A DNA stretch of 64,000 bases, taken from contig WHUX01000073.1 of assembly GCA_015179025.1 (NCBI GenBank), positions 186,001 through 250,000 of the forward strand, written 5' to 3'. Origin of the DNA: Terfezia claveryi. Lineage: Eukaryota > Ascomycota > Pezizomycetes > Pezizales > Pezizaceae. A program made the position numbers and the translations under genes. Shown here in pieces: positions 34,672 to 46,400 of this stretch (position 1 is its first letter; each line of letters starts with the position of its first letter). The notes beneath the pieces were generated by a model. It did not search any database, was not told where the DNA came from, and was given only the letters and a program-made list of their open reading frames with translations.

Positions 34672-35540
34672 TGTAACGTGGGCTCTGGGAACAAGGCGAC
34701 CAAGGGGTACGCCGGGGCAAATGGCGGGGCTAGTGTAAGACACACGTAGGAACGCTACGTGTGTGACCAGGGGAAGGCTGAGATGGGGGGCAAGGGCAAG
34801 AGGCAAGAGAGGCAGAGGGCAAGGAACACAAGACAGGCGGAGGCAGTTGCCGCATGTGTCAGAGGGAGGCAGCTGTGCTGCAGAGTTGTTCACGGGACAA
34901 GGCAAGACAAGGGAGGTGTACAAGGAAGTACACTTTCGCGGAGAGAGGCAAGGTCTGTATTAGGATACAAGGCGTTGGATAGGGATCCAACGACAGTACG
35001 AGGGACAGGGGCTATATATACATAATTCCGGGCCAGGGCAACGGAAGGAATAAGCTTCCCAAGATCTTTATCTCGGAAGCCAAGCAAGGTAACGATAACC
35101 CATCACCTGTGATCACAGGTGATGACAAAGACAACAATGGCAATAACCCATCACCTGCATCGCAGATGATAACGAGGACAACTGAGCACACGGTTGTGAC
35201 ACTATCCCCCCTTTAGGCTAGAGCCCCAGCAACATGGAGGCCTAGGCACGACAACCAGCAAAATCAATATAAATAACAAAAGCAAGAACAACAATCCCAA
35301 CTCCAAACTGACAAGTACAATAAAGACAAGAAAGACAAAACATCATTTGGCTGGATGAGGCTTCCTCGAGTATGGTTGATGGAACAGGGTGACCAGATCC
35401 TGAGCATTCTCTAGGTCCTCAGTAGGTTGCTAGGTAGCCTCCTCATCCCCTAACTATTTAACCTTGTATTATAGATGACTATACCTCTTCCTCGAGTCTA
35501 ATACCTCTTTGACCTCCTACTCCTCTTCACTCTCGATCAC
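34672..35540 (-). mobile_element. Gypsy element F, truncated (LTR + chromodomain end)
   Basis: The minus-strand LTR (34672-35201, TGTCACAACC...CGTTACA) is followed by the polypurine tract (aaaggggggatag on the minus strand, near 35203-35215) and the decayed end of pol with the chromodomain segment VLDSRKRY (35540-35350, several stops). Element G interrupts it at 35541. The rest of F is not in the window to the right of G. The U3 carries the exact palindrome cacctgtgatcacaggtg (35104-35121). Confidence 0.75.
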
Positions 35541-37444
35541 TGTTACAACCGTGTATTCAGTTGTCTTTGTTATCACCTGCGATCACAGGTGATAAGTTAT
35601 GGTCATTGTTGCCTTTGGTATCACTTGCGATTGCAGGTGATGGGTTATTGTTATTGCTGTCTTTGTCATCACCTGCGATCACAGGCGATGGGTTATTGTT
35701 ATCCTGCTAGGCTTCCAAGATAAGGATCTCGGGAAGCTTATTTCTCCCATTGCCCTCACGGCTCATGTATATAAAGTTCTTTGCCCTCGTACTATCATTG
35801 GATCCCTATCTAATGTCTTATATACCCAATACAGGACCTTGCTCCTCCCAGTGCTTGTGCACCTCCCTTGTGCACCTCCTTGTCCTGTGAATCAGCTCTG
35901 CAGTACAGCTGCCTCCCTCCGACACACATGGCAACTACTTCCGCGTATCTCTTGTCATTGCCTCTTGCCTCCTGCCCTTGCCCTGTCCCAGCCTTCCCTT
36001 AGTCATACACGTAGCATTCCTATATTTATAATTCCCCCTTACCACTGCCCCGGTGTCCCCTTTGGTCGTCTTGTCTCCCAGAGCCCACATTACACTATGT
36101 TGGATCACTCTGATCAACCGGTACACTCAATATCTAGCTAAGACACCACACTTGTGCTCGCAGTCAGATTTCGGGCCTGGCAAGCCCTACCCATCCCTAT
36201 GAACCAGGCCGACTTCGCCAGTTATCGCCAGACCATTATCAATATGTACCTTACTGCAGATGCTTTAGGTCAACGACTAGAATCAGCCATACATGAAGGC
36301 CAACAAAAACAGACCAGGACCAATGACGAGGTCACAATACTCACCGAAGACCTCCTCTTATGCTAGTCTGACCTCTCCTCCTGCCAAAACAACCTCGCGA
36401 CTGCCCAGAACGACTTAATCAACAAAAGAAGAATCATCTAGACTCTGAATAGGGCTCTAGACACGGTTGGAAGCCAAGCAGCACCCCAAGCACTCCAGGC
36501 ACCCAAGACTCAGGATCGCCCCACCCCACCGAAGTTTAATGGCGACAGGACTCACCTAAAAGCCTGAAAAAATTCCATCAAGATCGAACTAAATAGGGAT
36601 GCTGCAAAGTTCCCTACCATTCAGCATCGATTAGCCTATGTATACAGACTACTGGAGGGAATAGCTTTGGACTAGGTCCAACCCTATGTGCTCAATGACT
36701 GCTTCAACCTCCCTGACATTGACACTTTATTTACAATCTTCGACTGTACTTTTGGAGACCCAGATCCTGTAGGTACAACAACTTGGGTACTCCGAGAACT
36801 AAAACAGAGAGGACATGACCTCTCAGCGTATATAGCTGAATTCTCAAGGTTGGTAGCAGAGGTGGAATGGAACGATCAGGTGAAGCGGGAACAATTCGAG
36901 GAAGGCCTCAATATTGAGCTCAAAAAGGCCCTCCTGCAATCTCCAGATGTTAAAACTCTCAATAAATACATTGGTCAGGTATCGAAGATAGAGCAAAAAT
37001 TGGCTAGGTTGAGAGCCTAGACTAGCGCCTCTAGTACCTACCGGCCTGCGAGAGTACAGCACCTCCAGAGCTAAACACAGCAATCGTGACTCTAGAACCC
37101 GAGCCCTCAGACCCAAGCTACGGCCAATAAGCCAGCCTACCCATCCCTGGTGGCTGGCGGTTCCACCCCTATGGATTTAACATCAGGAAATCCCCGCCTG
37201 ATACCAGAAGAGAGGGAACGTTGCTGCAACAATAGGTTGTGTATTGCCTTTGGAAAAGGGAATCACTTCATTGCAGCCTGTCCTTTGAAAAAGAATCGCT
37301 TCTTGGCCATACATACGATGTCCGAGACCTCAGAGGAGTCGAGAAAAGCGGAGTCTCTTGCCTAGTTGCTGACACTAGCAAGGACCTATTTTGGGTCATT
37401 TATCTTTGTCTGTATTTTTTTTGCCTATATCTATGTCTGTTGAT
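35541..37444 (+). mobile_element. Gypsy element G, truncated after gag
   Basis: Plus-strand LTR 35541-36094 (TGTTACAACC...CATTACA) followed by ctatgttggatc, the same LTR-adjacent motif as in A-D. The U3 has three 18-bp cacctgcgatcacaggtg-like palindromes (35574, 35622, 35670). Gag follows, then the first codons of the protease frame, and the sequence stops matching at gttgat (37444). The missing part includes all of pol and the 3' LTR. Confidence 0.8.
36150..37365 (+). pseudogene. gag: Gag of element G, decayed
   Basis: Collinear with the gag of A-D, including PTPPKFNGDR, TFGDPDPVG, AYIAEFSRLVAEVEWND. Stops (TAG at 36364, 36438, 36673; TGA at 36566) are mostly one transition from Gln or Trp codons. 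The zinc knuckle reads CIAFGKGNHFIAAC, so the second Cys is Phe. The gag/pol junction keeps gagaaaa and a weakened hairpin. Confidence 0.8.
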
Positions 37445-37453
37445 ATAAAGTAT

Positions 37454-38147
37454 TGTTAGGGGGACTGGACAATCAGATTAGATTAGATAAGGATCTAATC
37501 TAATCAGATAATCTCAGGCTAGTAATATATACTACAAGGTAGATTACTAATAGTATATTGTTAAGTCTCACTATTAAAGTTATTACTAGTAGCATAAGAT
37601 TACTGTAATAGGTAAAGTATTATAGGAGTGCCAAAGGCACTTAGAAGATTAACCAGTGGAACTTCTATATTGATTGTACTCTAACTATGTTCTGAGTTCT
37701 AACTATCTATCCAACTGAAGGGAAATTCAGAAGACTATATGTATTTCCAACGGGGTAGTGCTGGGGCAGTGCTGAGGCAGTGCACCATTATCTGACCCTT
37801 ACATGTGATTGAAATCAACATCAACTGACCTTCTAGATAGTACTTCCAAATACAATCTAGTATAAAATAGGTTAAGTCTTAACTTTGACTTATATATGTG
37901 AAAGCATGTGATAACATGTGAAAGCATGTGAAAGCATGTGAAATATTAGCAAGGCAGACAGCACATAGAATGTTGTGTGTTTTGAGATGCTTACTGAGTA
38001 AGAAAATACATAAGAAATACATTTGTGAGAGAGAGGGTTAGTCATAGGGTATGAGTAAGCCACTTCCTTACATGCCTTCCTATTTAGATAAAAACTCCAT
38101 CCTAGGAAATAAACAGGGTCTGGATTTATATACATTAGTAGTGAACA
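37454..38147 (-). repeat. Probable 3' LTR of element E
   Basis: Bounded by tgttag at the left and gaaca at the right (TGTTC...CTAACA on the minus strand), just after the tail of the E polyprotein. Its middle (37755-37830) is an inverted relative of the solo LTR at 52591-53231, sharing gcactgcctcagcactgcccc-like sequence and gggtcagataatgg. Boundaries are inferred because the partner LTR is missing. Confidence 0.4.
37885..37945. repeat. 11-bp tandem repeat gaaagcatgtg
   Basis: Four to five copies of (t)gaaagcatgtg inside the putative LTR of E. Confidence 0.7.
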
Positions 38148-38149
38148 TT

Positions 38150-38452
38150 TAATCCATAATACCTATTGTTCCTATTCTTGTAGGAACTACTACCTTCTGC
38201 TCCAGTATCATACCTGATATTATCATACCCTTTCTTGAAATCCTTATCAATAACCTTTTGAGCAAAGAAATGTTTAAGCATTAATTGGGGTATATCTAAC
38301 TCTTTTCCTTTGCCTTTGTCAATCTTGACTGCATTAGATGAAACAGGGGGAGCAAGGACTTTCTTCCTTTCATTATTAATCATTTCCAAGGTTTCTTTCC
38401 TTGTCTTATTTTTGCCAAGCTTATTCTTACCAACCTTTCATCAGGAAAAAAA
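38150..38452 (-). pseudogene. C-terminal tail of element E polyprotein
   Basis: Lys-rich minus-strand frame (MEMINNERKKVLAPPVSSNA... to NNRYYGLNVHY) that continues the E chromodomain side on the far side of the foldback insertion. No domain of its own. Confidence 0.45.
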
Positions 38453-38865
38453 ATTTGGCATCTGGACGCCCCGAGGTATTGCATTACAATCCGGACGCAA
38501 CTAGGGCCCTGTGCTGTGTTGCAATACAATCCCGACGCCATTGGGGCAACAATAGCCGTCCAGATGGTAGTTGACATAAGCTCAACGTCTAGATGTCAGA
38601 GTTCATTCCTATCGCATCAACAACTCAATTGTGGTTGTTAATGCTATAGGTTCCATGTCTGGCGTTGCTGAACCAGGGCCCCAAATTGCTCTCTTCTACA
38701 ATGCACACCAACTCATCACTTGCATGTATGACAGCCAGGTACGTAGCCACTATTGTAGCCATTGTATATGCACATAGCAGAAATATCCATAGTATTCGCT
38801 AATAATTATATACACAGAAGCAATAGATATGTATATAGAGCATGCAATCGCTGCTCCAATCGCAC

Positions 38866-38955
38866 TAACACTCGCTCTAATACTCGCTTTAATACTCGCT
38901 CCAATACTCGCTCTAATACTCGCTCTATTACTCGCTCTAATGCTCGCTATAATGT
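38866..38955. repeat. 12-bp minisatellite, left arm of foldback element
   Basis: About seven copies of actcgctctaat-like units. Confidence 0.75.
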
Positions 38956-39249
38956 GCTGAGATATAGAGTGAAGGGAAAATGCGCAGGGAAGGGAGGTAT
39001 ATATACAGGAAAACCATAGTTGCTAAGGCCGACTGGTAAGGCCGACAATTTAGACTTTCTGAAGACAATGAGATAAGGGATAACAAGAGAAGTGGCAGAA
39101 CAGTTATTAATAGCGCTCAGCCCCCTTTCGCTCGCGGATGCCATACTATTCAATGCCTGGCTTGGTAATAGTCATATTGGGAAATCGTAGTGGTTGTATA
39201 GAAATATGTGTGGAGTTCACACTTTGTGATATGTTTCGTAGGAATTCAT

Positions 39250-39870
39250 AGATTCGCGGGCATATATATATATATATATGCAAGAAACTAGTGCTTTTAG
39301 AGACATATATATATATATGCAAGAATTCCATGCATCCGTGGGCATATATATATATATATGCTAGAAACTCGTGCTTTTGGAGACATATAGAGAAATGCAT
39401 ACATTCGTGGGCATATATATATATGTGTGCGAGAAACTCATGCTTTTGGAGACTTATATATTTATATGCAAGAATTCCATGTATCCGCAGGCATATATAT
39501 ATATATAAGCTAGAAACTCATGCTTTTAGAGACATATAGAGAAATGCATGCATTCGCGGGCATATATATATATGTGTGCGAGAAACTCGTGCTTTTGGAG
39601 ACTTATATATATATATGCAAGAATTCCATGTATCCGCAGGCATATATATATATATATGCTAGAAACTCGTGCTTTTAGAGACATATAGAGAAATGCATGC
39701 ATTCGCGGGCATATATATATATGTGTGCGAGAAACTCGTGCTTTTGGAGACTTATATATATATATGCAAGAATTCCATGCATCCGCAGGCATATATATAT
39801 ATAAGTCTCCAAAAGCACGAGTTTCTCGCACATATATATATATATATATATGCCTGCGAATGCATGAATT
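39250..39870. repeat. About 149-bp satellite with (TA)n blocks
   Basis: Three to four copies of a composite unit: (at)n, gtgtgcgagaaactcgtgc, ttttggagac, (ta)n, gcaagaattccatg, atccgcagg, (at)n, gctagaaactcgtgc, agagaaatgcatgcattcg. The anchor agagaaatgcat recurs at about 39389, 39539 and 39687. Its last part turns into an inverted copy near 39805, which is the symmetry centre of the foldback element. Confidence 0.75.
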
Positions 39871-40165
39871 CCTACGAAACATATCACAAAGCATGAACTC
39901 CGCACATATCTCTATACAACGACTACGATTTCCCAATATAACTATTACCAGGCCAGGCATTGAATAGTATAGCACCCGTGGGCAAAAGGGGGCTGAGCGC
40001 CATTGATAACTGTCCTGCCACTTCTCTTGTTATCCCTTATCTCATTGTCTTCGGAAAGTCTAAATTGTTGGTCTTACCAGTTGGCCTTGGCAACTATGGT
40101 TTTCCTGTATATATACCTCCCTTCCCCCCGCATTTTCCCTTCGCTCTATATCCCAGCACATTACG

Positions 40166-40335
40166 GTGAGTATTAGAGCGAGTAATAGAGTGAGTATTAG
40201 GGCGAGTATTAGAGCAAGTATTAGAGCGAGTATTAGAGCGAGTATTAGGGCGAGTATTAGAGCGAGTATTGGAGGAAGTATTAAAGCGAGTATTAGAGCG
40301 AGTATTAGAGTGTGTATTAGAGCGAATGTTAGTGC
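40166..40335. repeat. 12-bp minisatellite, right arm of foldback element
   Basis: About fourteen copies of agcgagtattag, twice as many as in the left arm, so the arms have diverged by array size. Confidence 0.8.
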
Positions 40336-40755
40336 GATTGGAGCAGCGATTGCATGCTCTATATATTTATCTATTACTTCTATGTATATAATTATTAGTG
40401 AATACAATGGATATTTCTGCTATGTGCATATTCAATGGCTGCAATAGTGGCTATGTACCTGGCTGTCGTACATGCAAGTGGTAAGCGGGTATGGATTGTA
40501 GAACAGAGCGATTGTGGGCTATCCGTTAGCAATGCCAGTGGAAGAACCTATAGCATTGGGGACGAGCAGCCCGTTCTATATTGCGTCCAAGAGGAGGGAG
40601 CATCTGCAAAGCGCATGTGTTGCGTCCCAGGTGCGCGAGCACCGTCCGAGTGCGTCCGGACGCTCGCATGCTGAGCATTTGGCATCCTGATCTTGAGTTT
40701 GTCTCCCATGCAGCCTGTGCATCCCAGGCGTCCGGACGCATAGGACGCAAATAAT

Positions 40756-40940
40756 ATTTTTGGTGATGTTCTCTTTTTGTAAGTTGCTTGCTTACTACCA
40801 GTCAACCAGAATTGTTTTTTCAATGACTCATCAACACCATCAGTATATACCCACTCATTATACTTATGAGGCCATCCCTTCCATTTCACCTTGTACTGCA
40901 ACTTCCCTGTTCCAGGTTGTGACCTGAATTCCAACACTCT
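40756..40940 (-). pseudogene. Chromodomain of element E
   Basis: Minus strand, after FRSQPG: GKLQYKVKWKGWPHKYNEWV, the strand-turn-helix of a chromodomain with its aromatic residues (Y, W, W). Chromodomains steer integration to modified histones. The frame runs into the foldback element at TSPK. Confidence 0.75.
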
Positions 40941-41380
40941 TTCTACCTCATACCTATCTCCCTTAACTAGTCCTGGTTGTTCCAGAGTTCTGGAGGGGAA
41001 CAGTTGTATTGGATTAGGGAAGAAGGGTTTGAAAAGTGAAGTATGGAAGGAGTTGTTGATATTATTGAGGTCAGGGAAGTCAGTGAAGTCAAGTTTAGCA
41101 TTTTGACTCCATGGTGAATATTTAGTAATAGTGAAGGGGCCTATCTATTTAGGAGATAGTTTGGAGGAGTGGTACCTTGCTAGGAGGTTCTTTATTGATA
41201 GCATCACCAGATCATTAACTTGGTAATCAGGGGAGGCTCTTCTGTGTTTGTTAGCTTGCTGAATTTAGTCCTTTTTTCCTTTAGTAAGGTTTTCAACAAC
41301 CTGGTAAAATCTGGTTGTAGGGTTTGAATAGGTAGGAATTGGGTGAAGTAGGATAGGTGGTGACAATTTAGGCTGGTATC

Positions 41381-42334
41381 CTAGCTTGGTAAAAAAGGGA
41401 AAAGTCCTCTTGTAGTACTAACTCTTGTATTTATCTCTGTTTGAACAGAAGGTGTGGCTTGTACCCAATTCAATCCCTGTTCCAACTTCTTAGCTGCAAA
41501 CATAGGAATAATTGTCCTATTCTTCCTTTCACTTGTCCCATCAGTTTGGGAGTGATATGTGGAAGATGCTTTATGCATAATTCTATTATTCTGCATCCAA
41601 TCTTGAAATGTAGTAGACATAAACAAGGGGTCTTGGTCAGAAACAATTTCATAAGGAAATCCCACATTAACCTTAATGAATCTTTCAAAGATATCAATAA
41701 CCCCTAATGTGTCAACATTATCTGCAACAGGTAATAGAAATATAAAATCAGAATGCCTGTCAGTTATGACCAATAATTTATGAAATGTCAACATGTGAGG
41801 CTTAGCATCAACAGGAGTTCTGTAACCAAGAGTAAATTCAGTACATGAAATCATAACAGGTTCCATACTAAGAAAATCTATAGCCATGCTTCCCTATGGC
41901 TTGATTGGTATATTGAGAGGAGTAAGAAATCTAGGGGGTTTCTGTATAGATCTCTTGGTGATTTGGCAGGTTTCATAACTCCTCACAAATTCTTCAACCT
42001 GCTTATAAAAATCCTGGAAGATGTACTTATTGGTCAGCTCTTCTGCTGTTTTTGCAAGGCCTCCATGTCCTGTGGTGACATGTGCTTGTTGGATAAGGGC
42101 TTCAGAGGCAGGGTTACTTTTAACTTGTAGTCCCTTGAGGATAACCATCCTCTAAGCAAAATTCTTCAGGAGATACATAAACCCATCCTGTACCTTTACT
42201 ATAGGTACTTGTTCTCCTTTCTTAACCCTTAAGTACAGTGGTTCAAACACTGTATCTTTTTCTAGCTCTTCTCCATAATGCCATTCCAACTCATGATCTC
42301 TTATCCACTCAGCAATTACCAAATCTGGTTCCAT
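41381..42334 (-). pseudogene. Integrase of element E (H2C2 + DDE core)
   Basis: The minus strand reads an upstream linker (42334-42152), then the zinc finger with HVTTGHGG...CQITK (42100-41950), then the catalytic core: Asp in AIDFLSMEP (41887-), Asp in SDQDPLF, Glu in SERKNR. Three stops interrupt (42149, 41891, 41381). The core beyond 41381 decays into stop-rich sequence up to the chromodomain. Confidence 0.75.
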
Positions 42335-42376
42335 GCTCTTTTCATCTTCATCTTGGACTCCTAGTATCTTTTTCAG

Positions 42377-42682
42377 TTAGTCACTATTGTGGAAAGGCTT
42401 ATTGAGGGCCTTCAGGTTGTTTTTCCTAGTGTCACAGGAGCTGACAAAGTTTTTGTTCAGGTTATGATAGCCAAGACAATACTTGCATCTTGGTATCACT
42501 TTTCCTCCTATGGTAGTGACCTTTGGAAGATTTGGGCATAAGTGGGACCAGTGACCATCTTGGTTGTATATGGTGCATTTTCTGATAGTTTCTGCTAGTA
42601 GTGGGTATTGCAGTGGATAGAGTCTATTAACAAGGGGGCAGTTGTTGCTAAGGTGAGTAGTCTCCATGCAGTTGGTGCATCT
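42377..42682 (-). pseudogene. Zinc-knuckle region of element E, downstream half
   Basis: On the minus strand after the D insertion site: CTNCMETTHLSNNC (C-X2-C-X4-H-X4-C), a second degenerate copy CTIYNQDGHWSHLC, and a third Cys/His-rich stretch (CKYCLGYHN). The upstream half lies across element D at 49089-49370. This region sits between RNase H and integrase. Confidence 0.7.
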
Positions 42683-43314
42683 TGTAACAACGGCTCTGGG
42701 ACAAGGCGACCAAGGGGTACGCCGGGGCGAGGGCAAGAACGAGGTGAGACACACGTAGGAGCACTACGTATGTGACTAGGAAAACTAGGCTTGTCACGGA
42801 CACCTGTCACGGATGTCATGGACGATGTCACGGGGGGCAGGATGTTCTTAAAGCCGGGGCTAGGGCAAGACACACGTAGGAACGCTACATGTGTGATCAG
42901 GGAAAGGCTGGGATGGGGGGCAAGGGTAAAAGGCAAGAGAGGCAGAGGGCAAGGGGCACGAGACACACGGAGGCAGTTGCCGCGTGTGTCAGAGGGGGGC
43001 AGCGGTGCTGCAGAGGTGTTCATGAGACAAGGGGGTGCACAAGGGAGGTGCGCAAGCGCTGGGAGAGGCAAGGCCCTGTATTGGATATACAAGGTGTTGG
43101 ATGGGGATCCAACGACAGTACGAGGGACAGGCTCTATATATACATAACCCGGCTAGGGCAATGGGGGAAATAAGCTTCCCTATCTCGGAAGCCAAGCAAG
43201 GTAACGATAACAATAACCCATCACCTGTGATCGCAGGTGATGACAAAGACAACAATGGCAAAGACCCGTCACCTGCGATCGCAGGTGATGACAACTGAAC
43301 ATACGGTTGTTACA
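42683..43314 (-). repeat. 3' LTR of element D
   Basis: 632 bp, TGTAACAACC...CGTTGTTACA pattern; two 18-bp palindromes cacctgcgatcgcaggtg-like at 43222-43239 and 43270-43287. Confidence 0.9.
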
Positions 43315-43458
43315 CTATCCCCCCTTTAGGCTGAAGCTCCAGCAACTAGGAGGCCTGGGCACGATAACCGGCAAAATCAATACAGAAAACAACAACAAGG
43401 GTAGAAACAAGAACCCCAACTCCAAACAACAATAAGAATGCAAAAGGTCTGACATCAT

Positions 43459-46400
43459 TCAACTGGGTGAGGCTTCCTCGGGTATCGTTGGTGGAATAGG
43501 GTGACAAAGTCCTGTGCGTTTTCCAAGTCTTCCCCAGAGTTGCCAGGTAGTCTCCTCGTCCCCTAACCACTTGACCTTGTATTGCAGATGACCGTACCTC
43601 TTCCTTGAGTCCAATACCTCTTCGACCTCCCACTCCTCTTCACCTTCGATCACCACAGGAGGGGGAGGGGGGTGTTTCTGCCCTGGGAGGGGATCGTCAG
43701 CTGCTGGCTCAATTTCCGATACGTGTACAACCGGGTGGCGTTTGATGTTCTTGAGGAACCTCAATCAATAGGCATGAGTGCCTACAGCAGCCAACACCTC
43801 GAATGGACCCAAGAACTTGTAGTCGAGCTTGCGAGATGGCCGTTCCATTCGGAAGTGCTAGCTGGAGAGCCACACCTTATCTCCTGGCTGATACTTGGGG
43901 GCTGGCAAGCATGATTCATTGGCATATTCAGCTTGCCTGGCTTGCGCATATCCCAGCTCGGCTTTCAGGGTAGAGTGAAGTTCAGAAATCTGCATGGCGA
44001 ACTACTTAGCTGGGGCATTCTCCCTGGCCTTGCGCAGAAGTGCCAGGGAGTCTACGAACCGAGGATGCCAGCCATAATTGGCCAGGAATGGGGAGGTCTT
44101 TAGGGTCTCAGAGAAGTAGTTGTTGGCAGAGAATTCGCAGGTGGCCAGCAATGAAACCCAGTTATTCTGCTGGTAATTGATGTACGGCCTCAGATATTGC
44201 TCTATGATAGCGTTCATACATTCTGACTAGCCATCAGTCTGCGGGTGGTATGCCGTAGACAGGTGTACTTCAATACCCAACAGCTCACAGAATGTTTTCC
44301 AGAAGTCGGCGACGAACTGAGGGCCACGGTCTGAGACAATCGAAGCTGGGAGGCCATGCTAACGGAAGACATTATCCAGGTAGAGGGATGCCAATTTGGA
44401 GGCTGAGCAGGTGTCTTGATAGGGTATCACATGCCTCATTTTCGTTAACCGATCCACTACCATCAAGATGGCGTTGAATCCAGAGTCTTCCGGCAATCCA
44501 GTGATGAAGTCTATAGTCAGGTGTTGCCAGGGTTGTTCTGGGACTTCCAGGGGCTTCAGGGTACCATACGGAGTGTGGCGGGTGGGTTTGGCACGCTTGC
44601 AGACATAGCAATTCCGTATGTACCGCTCCACCTCCTTCCGTTAGTCAATCCACGTATATTGCCTAGCTAGCAGCTTTAACGTTTTAGCTACCCCAGGATG
44701 ACCCGCAGCCAGGGTATCATGGTGTTCCTTGATCAGCTGCATCCGCAGCTCTCCTTTAGGTATATAGAGCTGATCTAGGTGGTATAGGAGGCTGTCCTGA
44801 GTGGTGCACTCGGCTAGGGAAATCTTGGTGTGACGGTGCTGTCCAGACTCCACTGCAGCGATTATATCCTTAACCAGGTCATCCTCCGCATATGCCCATT
44901 GTAACCGCAGAAGGAGATCTGCTCCGGGGTTCACTTCAGCTTTAGCATCAGCATCAGCATCAGCATCAGCATCAGCATTAGCATCAGCATCAGCATCAGC
45001 ATCAGCATCAGCATCAGCATCAGCATCAGCATCAGCATCAGCATGGCTAGTGGCCACTAGGTCGAGATTTTCAGGTTTCAGTACCACCTGATTTTGGTAC
45101 TTCAGCCTTTCATCCCCCCCATTAGGGAGATCTCCTGATCTCCTGGTCAGTGCATCTGGCTTACCCCCAGCTTTTCCAGGCCGATACTTGATCTTGAAGT
45201 TGAATCGAGATAAGAACTCTGACCACCTAGCCTGCCGTTGGTTCAGCAGCTTAGTGGTGGTGAAGTACTCAAGATTCTTATGATCGGATAGCACCTCCAT
45301 GATCCCCTTAGCTGACTCCAGGTGTGGCCTCCACTCCTCGAATGCTCGCACAATGGCCATTAACTCTTTATCATAGATTTCATAATTACACTCAGCCGGA
45401 GAGTGCTTATTTGAGAAGTATGCCACTGGGTGGAGGATCCCATTGACATACTGAGACAAGATTCCCGCGGAGACATAGTCGGAGGCGTCAGTCTCTATGA
45501 TACATTTGCTGTCCGAATCGAAATGGGCCAGGATCGGTGCTGAGCAGAAACCTTCCTTGAGGTTCTGGAAGGCAGATTGGGCTTCTGGATTCCAGTCGAA
45601 GCGCCGGTCTTTCTTGGTCACGGTGGTGAGGGGGGCTACGATCTTCGAATACCCTAGAATGAACCGCCGGTAAAAGTTAGCGAACCCTAGGAAGGCTTGG
45701 ACATCCTTGAGATTTGCTGGGATTTGCCATTCCTGGACAGCAGTAACCTTGATGGGATCCATCCTGATACCTTTGGTAGTGATAATCAACCCCAGATACT
45801 TGACCTCCTGTACATGAAACTCGCATTTCTCGGGCTTGAGGTATAATCCGGCTTGCTTCAGCTTTTCCAGCACTTGTCGGACATGGATTTTGTGCTCTGC
45901 CAGGGTGTCTGAATAGATCAGGATATCGTCCAGGTAGGCTGTGAAGAACACATCCAAAAAGTCTCGTAGGGTATTATTAATAAAGTACTGGAAAGAGGCC
46001 GGGGCGTTGGTTAAGCCGAAAGGCATGACATTGTACTCGAAGTGCCCGTACCGGGTGCGGAAGGCCATTTTCTACTCTTCACCTTCAGCTATTCGGACCA
46101 GGTTATAGGCTCCCCTCAAATCCAGTTTAGTGAACCATTTTGCCTTGGAAAGCCTGGCTAATGTTTCCTGAATCAGAGGTAGGGGATACCTGTTCTTGAC
46201 CGTTATCTCGTTCAGGCCACGATAACCAACGCACAACCGAAGAGAGCCGTCCGACTTCTTCACGAACAGCACAGGGGCACCCGCTGGGGAGGAGCTATAG
46301 CGAATGAAGCTCTTGTTGAGGTTTTCCTCCAAGTACTTTTTTAGGGCTTCCAGCTCTACCCAGGACATTCCATAGAGGGGCCCATAGGGAGGGGTTTTAC

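Larger units (their letters stand above)
38453..40755. mobile_element. Large foldback element (about 0.7-1 kb inverted arms)
   Basis: The left arm (about 38453-39240) and right arm (about 39880-40755) are inverted copies. Shared landmarks in order: gcgtccggacgcc-like ends, aatgctatagg, tctacaat, cttgcatgta, gacagccaggta, gcatgcaatcgctgctccaatcg, a 12-bp array (agcgagtattag), a gaagggaggtatatatacagg block, tctcattgtctt, and the block catactattcaatgcctggc. The centre is a satellite (39250-39870). It interrupts the chromodomain end of element E. No transposase; no clear target duplication (both flanks are A/T-rich). Confidence 0.75.

Noticed and set aside
39291..39975. Several overlapping frames rich in Ile/Tyr in the foldback core
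   Set aside because: They are translations of (TA)n and the satellite unit on both strands.
38860..40340. Regular 12-bp repeats that might suggest a CRISPR-like array
   Set aside because: Units are contiguous without spacers, in a eukaryotic foldback element; no cas genes.
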